Positions 7,571 through 14,734 are shown, numbered from the stretch's first letter. The stretch is 14,766 nucleotides of DNA from Alphaproteobacteria bacterium (GCA_029248825.1 JAQWIP010000120.1:1-14766), one strand, 5' to 3'. Notes: generated from the letters alone by a model not told the origin. Program-made: numbers and translations.

Positions 7571-8785
7571 ATGCGTGAGATGAGAGATGCAAGTTTAGAC
7601 GATGCAGGCATTATGGGTCTGCCACGCACGGAAACGATTGTGCATGGCGCCAACTCGGCCGAGACCCATTTGGCCACAGTGGTCGCCATGACCCATATCC
7701 AACGGGCTTTTTTATTGTCGACGCCATCGCTGGAAAAAAATGGCCATGTCGCGAAAATACAAACCGCTTTGGGAGACGCATGGTGTGGCACATTTGCTGG
7801 CTCCACCGCGCATAACCAAATGTCCAGCGTGCTGGCGGCGGTCGAGCAAGTGCGCGCTGCCAAGGCCGATGGCCTGATTGTTCTGGGCGGCTCCTCGGCC
7901 GTTGATATGGCCAAATCTGTGGCGATGATTTTGGCCGAAGGCGATGATTTACAAGCCCTGCGCATTCGCTATAGCCCCGAAACGGGGCCGAACGTGCCAG
8001 CGCTCTTGCAGCCCAAAATTCCACAAATCGTCATCCCGACCACGTTATCGGGCAGCGAATATACCTTTGCTATGGCCATCACCGAGCGGGGGGAGAAGTT
8101 AATGTTTGCCGACGCGAAATTAATCCCCAAATCCGTATTCCACGACCCCGCCCTTTGTATGGACACCCCCGACCGACTTTGGGTTGGCACAGGCATGAAA
8201 ATATTTGCCGATTGCCTCGAGATGCTGATGTCGAGCAAAGCCAAGACGATGACCAATATGTATGCGCGCGAGGGGCTGCAAGTGCTGTTCCACAATTTGC
8301 CGATTTCCATCGACCCGAAAGCCAGCCAAAGCCAACGCCTGCGAGCGCGCCAGAACTTGCACCATGGCGCCTATTTGGCTATGTCGATGGCGTTTAATGC
8401 AAGCCTTGGATTGGTCGCCGGCATTCGCCACCAAGTCGGCGCCGCGTTTGGCGTGCCGCATGGCGAGGCCAGCACACTGGCTTTGCCGCATGTGATGCGC
8501 TGGAACCGCCAAATCGATAGCGCCGAAGCCGCTTTGGCCGATGCCGCACAAAGCCTCGGCTTGGGCGGCACGAGCCAAGGTGAACAAGCCGATGCGATGA
8601 TTGAAGCCGTCGAGCAGATGATTGACACGCTAGGCCTGCCCAAGAGTTTGAGCGCTGTCGGCGTGGCGCAAGAGGCCTTACAAGGCATAGCAGAGCATGT
8701 GGTCGGCGATATGTCTGTGGCCAATAACCCCCGAAAAATCACCACATCCGACGATGTGATGGAAGTGTTAACCAAGGCCTATTAG
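7571..8785 (+). CDS. iron-containing alcohol dehydrogenase-fold protein with a degenerate metal site
   Basis: This 404-residue protein of the group III (iron-type) alcohol dehydrogenase/maleylacetate reductase superfamily has a Rossmann-like half with LGGSSAVDMAK (105-115, NAD(P)-phosphate loop), PTTLSGSEYT (156-165), and a helical half with VPHGEASTLALPHVMRWN. In FucO-type enzymes the metal is held by Asp, His, His and His. Here the corresponding residues by motif alignment are K210, D214, A283 and H297; only the last is kept, and H287 matches the nearby non-ligand histidine. Maleylacetate reductases also lose metal ligands yet stay NADH-dependent, so a metal-free reductase is possible. I prefer the ATG at 7571, which has GAGGGG about 9 bases upstream; an ATG at 7532 adds 13 residues but has its only AGGG 2 bases away. 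It is followed by the rhodanese after 21 bases. Confidence 0.82.
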   Translation: MREMRDASLDDAGIMGLPRTETIVHGANSAETHLATVVAMTHIQRAFLLSTPSLEKNGHVAKIQTALGDAWCGTFAGSTAHNQMSSVLAAVEQVRAAKADGLIVLGGSSAVDMAKSVAMILAEGDDLQALRIRYSPETGPNVPALLQPKIPQIVIPTTLSGSEYTFAMAITERGEKLMFADAKLIPKSVFHDPALCMDTPDRLWVGTGMKIFADCLEMLMSSKAKTMTNMYAREGLQVLFHNLPISIDPKASQSQRLRARQNLHHGAYLAMSMAFNASLGLVAGIRHQVGAAFGVPHGEASTLALPHVMRWNRQIDSAEAALADAAQSLGLGGTSQGEQADAMIEAVEQMIDTLGLPKSLSAVGVAQEALQGIAEHVVGDMSVANNPRKITTSDDVMEVLTKAY

Positions 8786-8806
8786 GGGCCGAGTAGGAGA
8801 GTTAAG

Positions 8807-9181
8807 ATGAAAAAAATGATGGATTATATAAGCGAAGCCAATGCCAGCGTGCCGCGTATCGACGGGCCCTCGGCGGTGAGCCATTACCAAGACGAAGACG
8901 CCGTGTTCATTGATGTGCGCGACGCTTATATGATTGCCGAAAGCGGCACGATTGACGGTGGACATCATATCCCGCGCGGGCTTTTCGAATTTGTCGCCGA
9001 TGAAGACAGCCCGATGTTCAATCCGGTTTTTGACAAATCCAAGACATTTTATCTGGTCTGCGGCGCCGGCGGTATGGCGGCTTTGGCTGGCAAAACCATG
9101 CAAGAAATGGGCTTTGAAAAAGTCATTAACATCGGCGGCTTTAGCGAATGGCAAGAAGCTGGCGGCGCGGTGAAAAAATAG
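8807..9181 (+). CDS. single-domain rhodanese-like protein
   Basis: This 124-residue cytosolic protein is one rhodanese domain, a family of sulfur-transferring or sulfur-carrying proteins. DAVFIDVRDAYMIAESGTI (31-49) and the GGHHIPRG segment (51-58) are the usual N-terminal signatures. The active-site loop begins at Cys85 in LVCGAGGMAALAG, and a C-terminal NIGGFSEWQEAGG completes the fold. The loop has Met where many thiosulfate sulfurtransferases have Arg (CxxGGR), so substrate preference may differ. AGGAGAG sits 5 bases before the ATG. It lies 21 bases after the dehydrogenase-fold gene, so the two are probably one transcript. The sulfur donor and acceptor are unknown. Confidence 0.88.
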   Translation: MKKMMDYISEANASVPRIDGPSAVSHYQDEDAVFIDVRDAYMIAESGTIDGGHHIPRGLFEFVADEDSPMFNPVFDKSKTFYLVCGAGGMAALAGKTMQEMGFEKVINIGGFSEWQEAGGAVKK

Positions 9182-9231
9182 CCGCCGGAAGATGGCGCAA
9201 ATAACGCTAGCTTGTCGGCGCAAGAGGGGAT

Positions 9232-9265
9232 AGAAGCCTCTCATACCTATTTTTAAGAGGCTTCT
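9232..9265 (+). promoter_or_regulatory. 10-bp hairpin covering the typA ribosome-binding site
   Basis: AGAAGCCTCT (9232-9241) pairs perfectly with AGAGGCTTCT (9256-9265) across a 14-base A/U-rich loop. The right arm contains AGAGG, the Shine-Dalgarno of typA, 8 bases before the ATG at 9269. In RNA the stem would block ribosome access unless it is opened, for instance by heat, a protein or a small RNA. It has no U-run after it, so it does not look like a terminator. The pairing is seen directly; the regulatory role is inference. Confidence 0.5.
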
Positions 9266-9268
9266 CGC

Positions 9269-11125
9269 ATGTCAACTGAAACTGCTTCCAATCTTGTGCC
9301 GGCCGAAGGCTTGCGCAATATCGCCATCATCGCTCACGTGGACCACGGCAAAACCACGCTGATTGATACGATTATGAAACAAAGCGGCATGTTCCGCGAT
9401 AATCAGGCCGTCGACGAGCGAGTTATGGACTCGGGCGATTTGGAAAAAGAGCGCGGCATCACCATTTTGGCCAAGCCGACTTCCATCACCTGGAAAGACA
9501 TTCGCATCAATATTATTGATACGCCAGGTCACGCCGATTTTGGCGGCGAGGTGGAGCGCGTGTTGGATATGGCGGATGGCGTTATTCTGCTGACCGATGC
9601 CGCCGAAGGCCCCATGCCGCAAACCAAATTTGTGCTCGGCAAAGCGCTCGCCCAAGGCTTGCGACCGATCGTTATAATCAACAAAGTCGACCGACCCGAT
9701 GGCCGCCCCGATGAAGTGGTCGACGAAGTGTTTGACCTTTTCGTTTCTTTGGATGCGACATCCGAACAGCTCGACTTCCCCATTATGTACGCGTCGGGCC
9801 GCGATGGCTGGTGTGCGGCTGAGCTGGATGACCCGCGCGAAAACCTGACGCCGCTGCTGGATTTGGTTTTGCAACATGTGCCGCCGCCCATGGTGGAGCC
9901 AGACAAGCCTTTCGCTATGTTGGCCACGCTGCTCGACAGCGACCCCTATATTGGCCGTTGCCTTACGGGTCGCGTGCTGCAAGGCACAGCCAAAATGAAT
10001 GCCGCCGTGAAGTCTATCGACCTCGACGGCAAGCAAATTGAAACCGGTCGTCTGACCAAACTACTGCGCTTTGAAGGCACCAAACGCGTGCCAGTCGAAG
10101 AAGTGCAAGCCGGCGATTTGATTTGTATCGCAGGTCTGACCAAAACGTCCGTGGCTGACACCATTGGCGACCCCGGCATTACCGAGGCGCTGGCCTCGAC
10201 GCCGATTGACCCGCCCACCATGTCGGTCAATCTGACCGTGAACGACAGCCCTTTTGCGGGTCAAGAAGGTAAGAAAGTTACCTCGACCGTTATTCGCCAA
10301 CGCTTACTCGACGAAGTAGAGACTAATGTGGCCATTACTTTTGCCGAAAGTGAAAACCGCGACGCGTTTGAAATTGGCGGTCGCGGAGAATTGCAATTGG
10401 GTGTGCTGATTGAAACCATGCGCCGCGAAGGCTTTGAGATGAATGTCTCGCGCCCGAAAGTTCTCTTCCGTATGGAAGGCAGCGAAAAATTGGAGCCGGT
10501 AGAAGAAGTCACCATAGATGTGGATGAAGAATATTCCTCCACCGTGGTCGACAGTATGAACCGCCGCAAAGCCAAAATGGTCGACATGCGCGCCGCCGGC
10601 GCTGGCAAAACCCGCATGGTGTTTCATGCGCCTTCGCGCGGCCTCATCGGCTATCAAAGCAACTTCCTCACGCAGACGCGTGGCACGGGCGTTTTGAACC
10701 GCGTGTTCCATTCGTATCAGCCCTATAGCGGCGATATTCCGGGCCGTCGCAATGGCGCGCTGATTGCCAGCGAAACAGGCACGGCTGTGGCCTTTGCTTT
10801 GTTTAACCTGCAAGACCGTGGCGCCATGTTCATCGACCCGCAAACGCCGGTTTATCAGGGCATGATTGTGGGCGAGCATAGCCGCGACAATGATTTGGAA
10901 ATCAACGTTCTTAAAGGCAAGAAGCTGACCAATATGCGCGCCTCTGGCACCGATGAAGCGGTGACGCTGGTGACGCCGCGTCGCATGTCGTTGGAAGATA
11001 TGATGGCTTATGTCGAATATGACGAATTGCTGGAAGTGACGCCAACGAGCTTGCGTTTGCGCAAGCGTTATTTGTTGGAACACGAACGCAAGAAATTCCG
11101 TCGCGAGCTGGAAGACCAAAAATAG
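9269..11125 (+). CDS. typA: ribosome-associated translational GTPase TypA/BipA
   Basis: This 618-residue GTPase belongs to the EF-G-like TypA/BipA family, which binds the ribosome and supports 50S assembly and growth at low temperature or under stress. All GTPase motifs are visible: G1 AHVDHGKT (22-29), G2 RGIT (62-65), G3 DTPGH (84-88), G4 NKVD (138-141) and G5 ASGRDG. Domain II, the EF-G-like domain with GGRGELQLGVLIETMRREGF, and the family-specific C-terminal domain (SRGLIGYQSNFLTQTRGTG, NMRASGTDEAV) follow. Length is normal for the family. The start follows AAGAGG, which lies in a hairpin. It ends 3 bases before the convergent DUF4396 gene and contributes its last codons to that gene's terminator. 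Confidence 0.97.
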   Translation: MSTETASNLVPAEGLRNIAIIAHVDHGKTTLIDTIMKQSGMFRDNQAVDERVMDSGDLEKERGITILAKPTSITWKDIRINIIDTPGHADFGGEVERVLDMADGVILLTDAAEGPMPQTKFVLGKALAQGLRPIVIINKVDRPDGRPDEVVDEVFDLFVSLDATSEQLDFPIMYASGRDGWCAAELDDPRENLTPLLDLVLQHVPPPMVEPDKPFAMLATLLDSDPYIGRCLTGRVLQGTAKMNAAVKSIDLDGKQIETGRLTKLLRFEGTKRVPVEEVQAGDLICIAGLTKTSVADTIGDPGITEALASTPIDPPTMSVNLTVNDSPFAGQEGKKVTSTVIRQRLLDEVETNVAITFAESENRDAFEIGGRGELQLGVLIETMRREGFEMNVSRPKVLFRMEGSEKLEPVEEVTIDVDEEYSSTVVDSMNRRKAKMVDMRAAGAGKTRMVFHAPSRGLIGYQSNFLTQTRGTGVLNRVFHSYQPYSGDIPGRRNGALIASETGTAVAFALFNLQDRGAMFIDPQTPVYQGMIVGEHSRDNDLEINVLKGKKLTNMRASGTDEAVTLVTPRRMSLEDMMAYVEYDELLEVTPTSLRLRKRYLLEHERKKFRRELEDQK

Positions 11126-11154
11126 GCTTTAGTGGCAGGCTTTTCCTAAAGCCT
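11118..11154 (-). terminator. intrinsic terminator of the kinase-DUF4396 unit
   Basis: AGGCTTTAG (11124-11132) and CTAAAGCCT (11146-11154) form a perfect 9-bp stem with a 13-base loop. On the minus strand the stem is followed by ATTTTT, using 11118-11123, as in an intrinsic terminator. It includes the last codons and stop of the DUF4396 gene and the U-run lies in the last codons of typA. In the plus direction there is no U-run, so it is weaker for typA. Confidence 0.6.
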
Positions 11155-11587
11155 TTAGGCGCCAATAATTATACGGCAAGGGGGCGAGGAATCCGGCTGC
11201 CCACATGAGCGGTAACACGCTAAGCGTCAGCTTGGCGCCGCCCGTGACGGCAACATCGACGGTATTCATCGCCACTTCCATCGCAATCATCGAGATAAGC
11301 GACATGCCGATAGCCGTCTGGAAGGCCAGCTTCAAAGCCATCTGCCGCGCCAGAATAAATGTCTCCAAGGCAATCGATGTCAGCAATCCATTGACGATGG
11401 CCAGAGCCATAATCGCCATGACAGGCCAAGCTATGCCGCTCAGTTGGAAAAACAAAATCGTGCCCATATCGCCAATCGAACAGCCGATCAGACACCACAT
11501 CGTATTATAGCTCGCCGAGCGCCACGTAGGACCACACGTCCAGCTGAGTGCCATTGGGGTTTTTTTCAGGGGGGCAGGTTCACGCAT
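11129..11587 (-). CDS. DUF4396-type integral membrane protein
   Basis: This 152-residue membrane protein has about four hydrophobic segments: residues 31-51, 53-77, 92-114 and 122-140. It resembles the DUF4396 family, whose function is unknown. Matching features are TMWCLIGCSIGD (29-40) with C32 and C36, a central ISMIAMEVAMNTVD (98-111) with E104 and N108 inside the membrane, and the short C-terminal LKALGKACH with a final Cys-His. Polar and Cys/His residues within or next to the helices could bind a metal or cofactor, but I cannot say which. The ATG at 11587 has no good ribosome site but lies 4 bases after the kinase stop, so coupled re-initiation is likely. An internal ATG at 11554 would remove 11 residues encoded around T7 and G6 runs (plus strand). 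Confidence 0.72.
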   Translation of the reverse strand: MREPAPLKKTPMALSWTCGPTWRSASYNTMWCLIGCSIGDMGTILFFQLSGIAWPVMAIMALAIVNGLLTSIALETFILARQMALKLAFQTAIGMSLISMIAMEVAMNTVDVAVTGGAKLTLSVLPLMWAAGFLAPLPYNYWRLKALGKACH

Positions 11588-11591
11588 AAGG

Positions 11592-12416
11592 CTAGCTTAA
11601 AGGATGCGGATGGGGTTCGTCTAGCCAATGCCGATAGGTGAAGCCCTCGTCGCGGCCAATGACAAAATCGCATGTGCGCGGCAAAGCCTGCCATATCCCC
11701 AGCGTCCAGCTTTCGTAATGGGCGCAAAACTGCGCCACCGCCTCGCGGGTTTCAAACTGCCAAATACCACTGGCCGCCGCATTGTCTTGCTCTTGCGCCC
11801 AACGGCTATCCACGACCGCCTCAAAATTATCTTGCCGCATCAGCATCCAGCAATCACACGCCGCCCAAATATCGGCATAGGCAGCCGCTTGGGTTTGGCT
11901 CCATTGTTTCCACACGCCCTCGCTATCCTGGGCGCGCTCCCAATCGGTTTGGGGATGCGGCGAAATAAAATCAGCCTGCGCCCCCACGCACCAGCCTTCC
12001 AATAGAATAATCTCGGGCTGGGTGTCCACGGCCAGCCATTGCGCGGGCGGCAAAATATCATCCAAGCTTTTGGAGAAAACGGGCAATCGCAGATTCGCGA
12101 GGCGCTGTTTTGACCGCAAAGCGACCATCGATTCGTGCAGCCGCAAAATATCATGCGTGCCAGGCACGCCTCGGGTTTTGCACAAGGGATGGATATGCGC
12201 GGCCAAATCTTCGCGCTGGCGCCGCGAGAGATAAAAGTCATCCAACGAGAGGGTTTGGGTGGCCACGCCCACCTCGTGCAAATATTGGCTCAAAGCCGCG
12301 CAAAATGTGGTCTTTCCGACCCCCTGCCCGCCCGACACACCCAACACAAGAGGGCGTTGGGGCGCCAGCGACATCAGATGTTTGGCGACCTGTTGAACCA
12401 GAGTTTCCAACTTCAT
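11592..12416 (-). CDS. P-loop kinase of the glycerate 3-kinase/YggC type
   Basis: This 274-residue cytosolic kinase is related to phosphoribulokinase/uridine kinase and plant-type D-glycerate 3-kinase (GLYK). Marks are the Walker A GGQGVGKTT (29-37), LSLDDFYL (57-64) with the paired Asp, KTRGVPGTHD (80-89) typical of GLYK-like proteins, the LPVFSKSLDD segment (111-120), and IILLEGWCVG (136-145) ending strand beta with the Glu-Gly-Trp motif. If the assignment holds, it would make 3-phosphoglycerate from D-glycerate, or phosphorylate a similar sugar acid. No glyoxylate or serine-cycle genes adjoin. The ATG at 12416 has GGGGAG only at 14 bases, so initiation may be weak. Its stop is 4 bases before the DUF4396 start, and both share the terminator at 11118-11154. 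Confidence 0.72.
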   Translation of the reverse strand: MKLETLVQQVAKHLMSLAPQRPLVLGVSGGQGVGKTTFCAALSQYLHEVGVATQTLSLDDFYLSRRQREDLAAHIHPLCKTRGVPGTHDILRLHESMVALRSKQRLANLRLPVFSKSLDDILPPAQWLAVDTQPEIILLEGWCVGAQADFISPHPQTDWERAQDSEGVWKQWSQTQAAAYADIWAACDCWMLMRQDNFEAVVDSRWAQEQDNAAASGIWQFETREAVAQFCAHYESWTLGIWQALPRTCDFVIGRDEGFTYRHWLDEPHPHPLS

Positions 12417-12562
12417 ATCTGTATTTTTCGCTCCCCTTATTTAATTTCAAATTTATATTGTCACCGTCCGAAACACCAACTAAAGGTTTTCGAACACAAT
12501 AATTTTTACTGTTTAAGACACATAATCCTTAATCTCGATATTAATAGTTATTGGAGTGAGAC

Positions 12563-14068
12563 ATGAGCGACGAACCTAAGGAACTCGACAACCGTTATGT
12601 CAACGATTTACGAAAATTAGAATTTGCCCAACAGCAAACCTCCAATGCAACATTTGGCAAAATCCCCTTTATGTTAGCTGGCGCGTTTCTCATCGTGGCG
12701 GGCTATTGGGGCTATCTCAATTTGGAAGTCTCGACTGAGAACATCATCATCTTAATCGCCGCCTCGGCCATTGGCGGCTATATGGCGCTCAACATTGGCG
12801 CCAATGATGTGGCCAATAATATGGGCCCCGCTGTGGGCGGCCGCGTATTAACCATCGGCACAGCGGTGCTTATTGCCGCGGTTTGCGAAAGTGCGGGCGC
12901 GCTGCTGGCTGGCGGCGATGTGGTGAAAACCGTATCCAAAGGCATTATCGACCCGGGCAGTGGCGTGAACGTAGAAGACTTTCGCAACCTCATGTTGGGC
13001 GCGCTTTTAGCCGCCGCTTTGTGGATTAACTTGGCCACATATCTCAACGCACCCGTGTCGACCACCCACTCCATCGTCGGCGGCGTCTTGGGCGCCGGCA
13101 TTGCGGGCGCAGGCTTTGGGTTGGTCAATTGGCCTACCATGTCCAAAATCGCCGCCAGCTGGGTCATCTCGCCGGTGCTTGGCGGACTGGCCGCGGCTGG
13201 GCTGTTGTTCATCATTGAGATTAAAATTTTGCGAGTGGCAGACCGCCTCACCGCGGCCAAACGATGGGTGCCGATTATGATTGGCTTCATGGCCAGCGCC
13301 TTTGCCGCCTATATGGCGATGAAGGGTTTGAAGAAAATCTGGAAGCCATCCGACACTGAAATTATTCTCTATTCCATCGTCGCCTTCATCGTCGCTTGGG
13401 CGGCATCCGTGCCGTTTATTCGCAACCGTGCCGAGCAGTTGAGCCAAAGCAAAAGCGACATTTATACTTTGTTTAATGTGCCGCTCATCGTCGGCGTATC
13501 GCTCTTGTGCTTTGCCCATGGCGCCAATGATGTGGCCAATGCCGTAGGCCCGCTCGCCGCGATTGTCTCGACGCTCACCTCCACCAGCGTCGAAGCCAAA
13601 GTGGCCGTTCCATTCTGGGTGATGATGATTGGCGCCAGCGGTTTGGCGCTGGGACTGTTTTTATTCGGTCCGAAATTAATCAATACAGTGGGCGAGAAAA
13701 TCACGCGTCTGAATGCGCCGCGCGCTTATTGCGTCGCGCTGTCTTCGGCCGTTGTGGTTCTTATCGCGACGACATTGGGTCTGCCGGTTAGCTCTACCCA
13801 TATCGCCATTGGCTCGATTTTCGGGGTTGGGTTCTTGCGCGAATATATGGAAAACCCTAATAAGAAGCGGGTCAAGCCAACGCATCGCCTGAATGCCACC
13901 GCCAAGGCAGCGTTTCAAACCACACGCTATGGCATGAAGCGACGCCTCGTGCGACGTCGGTTTGTTATCTCAATTGCCGCCGCTTGGCTGATTACCGTGC
14001 CGGCCTCGGCTAGCTTGGCAGCTGCTCTATTTTACGCTTTGCAGTGGCTAACACAGCTGGCGAAATAG
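12563..14068 (+). CDS. pit: PiT-family inorganic phosphate transporter
   Basis: This 501-residue inner-membrane permease of the PiT family takes up phosphate (usually as a metal-phosphate or cation symport). The two inverted family repeats are clear: NIGANDVANNMGP (77-89) and HGANDVANAVGP (319-330), with D82 and D323 central, and NAPVSTTHSIVGG (162-174) and LPVSSTHIAIGS (407-418). A hydrophilic N-terminal tail of about 33 residues precedes the first membrane helix, and a basic loop (about 427-466) precedes a last helix, a lengthened form compared with short bacterial members. GGAGTGAG is 3-4 bases before the ATG. No DUF47/PhoU-like partner gene, common beside bacterial pit genes, is present on either side. 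The 3' 59 bases are antisense to the end of the Nudix gene. The 146-base A/T-rich gap upstream shows no clear promoter or Pho box. Confidence 0.92.
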   Translation: MSDEPKELDNRYVNDLRKLEFAQQQTSNATFGKIPFMLAGAFLIVAGYWGYLNLEVSTENIIILIAASAIGGYMALNIGANDVANNMGPAVGGRVLTIGTAVLIAAVCESAGALLAGGDVVKTVSKGIIDPGSGVNVEDFRNLMLGALLAAALWINLATYLNAPVSTTHSIVGGVLGAGIAGAGFGLVNWPTMSKIAASWVISPVLGGLAAAGLLFIIEIKILRVADRLTAAKRWVPIMIGFMASAFAAYMAMKGLKKIWKPSDTEIILYSIVAFIVAWAASVPFIRNRAEQLSQSKSDIYTLFNVPLIVGVSLLCFAHGANDVANAVGPLAAIVSTLTSTSVEAKVAVPFWVMMIGASGLALGLFLFGPKLINTVGEKITRLNAPRAYCVALSSAVVVLIATTLGLPVSSTHIAIGSIFGVGFLREYMENPNKKRVKPTHRLNATAKAAFQTTRYGMKRRLVRRRFVISIAAAWLITVPASASLAAALFYALQWLTQLAK

Positions 14069-14462
14069 CGTCGAACAGTCCGATTAACTTGCGAAAATCT
14101 TCGCGGTCCGTGACCTGATAAGCATCTTTCAACAGCGCCCAATGGCGCTCGCGTTTGTGCTTTTCAGGCCACTCATCGGCCTGTTGTGTCACCAACATTG
14201 GATAATAAGTCACCGCCGTTTGCACCAGACCTGTGTCGGTTGATTTCGAAATAGCGGTGGTGATTGGGAAATCTTTAAGAATTTTTCCGTTCACGCCAGC
14301 CTCTTCAAAGGCTTCGCGCTTGCAGCCTTTTTTGTGCTTTTCATCAGCCTTCAAATTGCCCTTCGGCAAAATCCAGCGACCCCGCTTTTGCGAGGTGACA
14401 AACATGATGGCGATACGATCTCCAACGACAGAAAAAGGGATAACCCCAATTTTATGATCCAC
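14010..14462 (-). CDS. Nudix hydrolase, DIPP-like
   Basis: This 150-residue hydrolase has a full Nudix box: G35-x5-E41-x7-R49-E50-x-F-E53-E54-x-G56-V57, inside WILPKGNLKADE and KREAFEEAGV. It resembles the diphosphoinositol/dinucleotide polyphosphate (DIPP-like) subgroup, which cleaves pyrophosphate bonds in nucleotide or inositol polyphosphates; the precise substrate is unknown. I set the start at a GTG (14460-14462) because AAGGA lies 6 bases upstream and the fold begins at once (HKIGVIPFSVV). The frame stays open to 14717 but that part crosses a tRNA gene and is not coding. The final 20 codons overlap the end of the phosphate transporter gene on the other strand. It may be transcribed from the promoter at 14497-14525. 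Confidence 0.88.
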   Translation of the reverse strand: MDHKIGVIPFSVVGDRIAIMFVTSQKRGRWILPKGNLKADEKHKKGCKREAFEEAGVNGKILKDFPITTAISKSTDTGLVQTAVTYYPMLVTQQADEWPEKHKRERHWALLKDAYQVTDREDFRKLIGLFDAISPAVLATAKRKIEQLPS

Positions 14463-14496
14463 GAATTGTCCTTTTTTGACGCTTAAACAAAGGCTG

Positions 14497-14525
14497 AATG
14501 TATCGGGCGTTGCGAGCCATCGCAA
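14497..14525 (-). promoter_or_regulatory. possible promoter of the Nudix gene
   Basis: On the minus strand TTGCGA (14520-14525), a 17-base spacer and TACATT (14497-14502) form a plausible sigma-70 promoter, each hexamer matching four consensus bases. Transcription would begin near 14490 and give a leader of about 28 bases with AAGGA before the GTG at 14462. This supports the short Nudix start. Read-through from the tRNA upstream is an alternative source. Confidence 0.4.
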
Positions 14526-14578
14526 GACGGATTTGGCGCCTAAAGGCTCTCTCGCCGATAAATTATTTGATAGAAAAA

Positions 14579-14653
14579 TGGTGCCCGGGGGCGGATTTGA
14601 ACCACCGACACGAGGATTTTCAGTCCACTGCTCTACCCCTGAGCTACCCGGGC
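14579..14653 (-). tRNA. tRNA-Phe (anticodon GAA), CCA encoded
   Basis: The 75 bases fold as a normal tRNA. The acceptor GCCCGGG/CCCGGGC is perfect with discriminator A and encoded CCA. The D arm is GCTC/GAGC with a 7-base loop, the anticodon loop CTGAAAA gives GAA (Phe), the variable loop is GTGTC, and the T arm GGTGG/CCGCC with one G-T pair holds loop TTCAAAT. The anticodon stem GTGGA/TCCTC has one T-T mismatch at the second pair (28-42), unusual but tolerable. A promoter lies about 50 bases upstream. The Nudix gene is downstream on the same strand. Confidence 0.95.
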
Positions 14654-14705
14654 CTTCACGAAACCACGCGATAAAGTCATGCGGTGACGCCTTCTTCGTG
14701 CTTGG

Positions 14706-14734
14706 TTTATAAGTCAAGGGAGTGCGCCTGTCTA
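14706..14734 (-). promoter_or_regulatory. sigma-70 promoter of the tRNA-Phe gene
   Basis: On the minus strand TAGACA (14729-14734), a 17-base spacer and TATAAA (14706-14711) each match the consensus at 5 of 6 positions. Transcription would begin near 14699, leaving a leader of about 46 bases before the mature tRNA, to be removed by RNase P. A/T tracts at 14749-14766 lie about 50-68 bases upstream of the start, where an UP element is often found at stable-RNA promoters. A small dyad CGCCT/AGGCG (14725-14738) covers the -35. Confidence 0.55.

Noticed and set aside
9272..11119. Long minus-strand open frames of 254 and 271 codons inside typA
   Set aside because: They lie wholly within a textbook TypA sequence, give compositions rich in His/Arg/Gln typical of an antisense shadow, and show no ribosome sites or motifs.
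12417..12562. Pho box upstream of the phosphate transporter
   Set aside because: Only a single TTGTCAC half-site resembles the element; there is no second half at the right spacing.
14463..14717. N-terminal extension of the Nudix frame to 235 codons
   Set aside because: It crosses the tRNA-Phe gene; the residues are tRNA read as protein, while a GTG at 14462 has a well-placed AAGGA.
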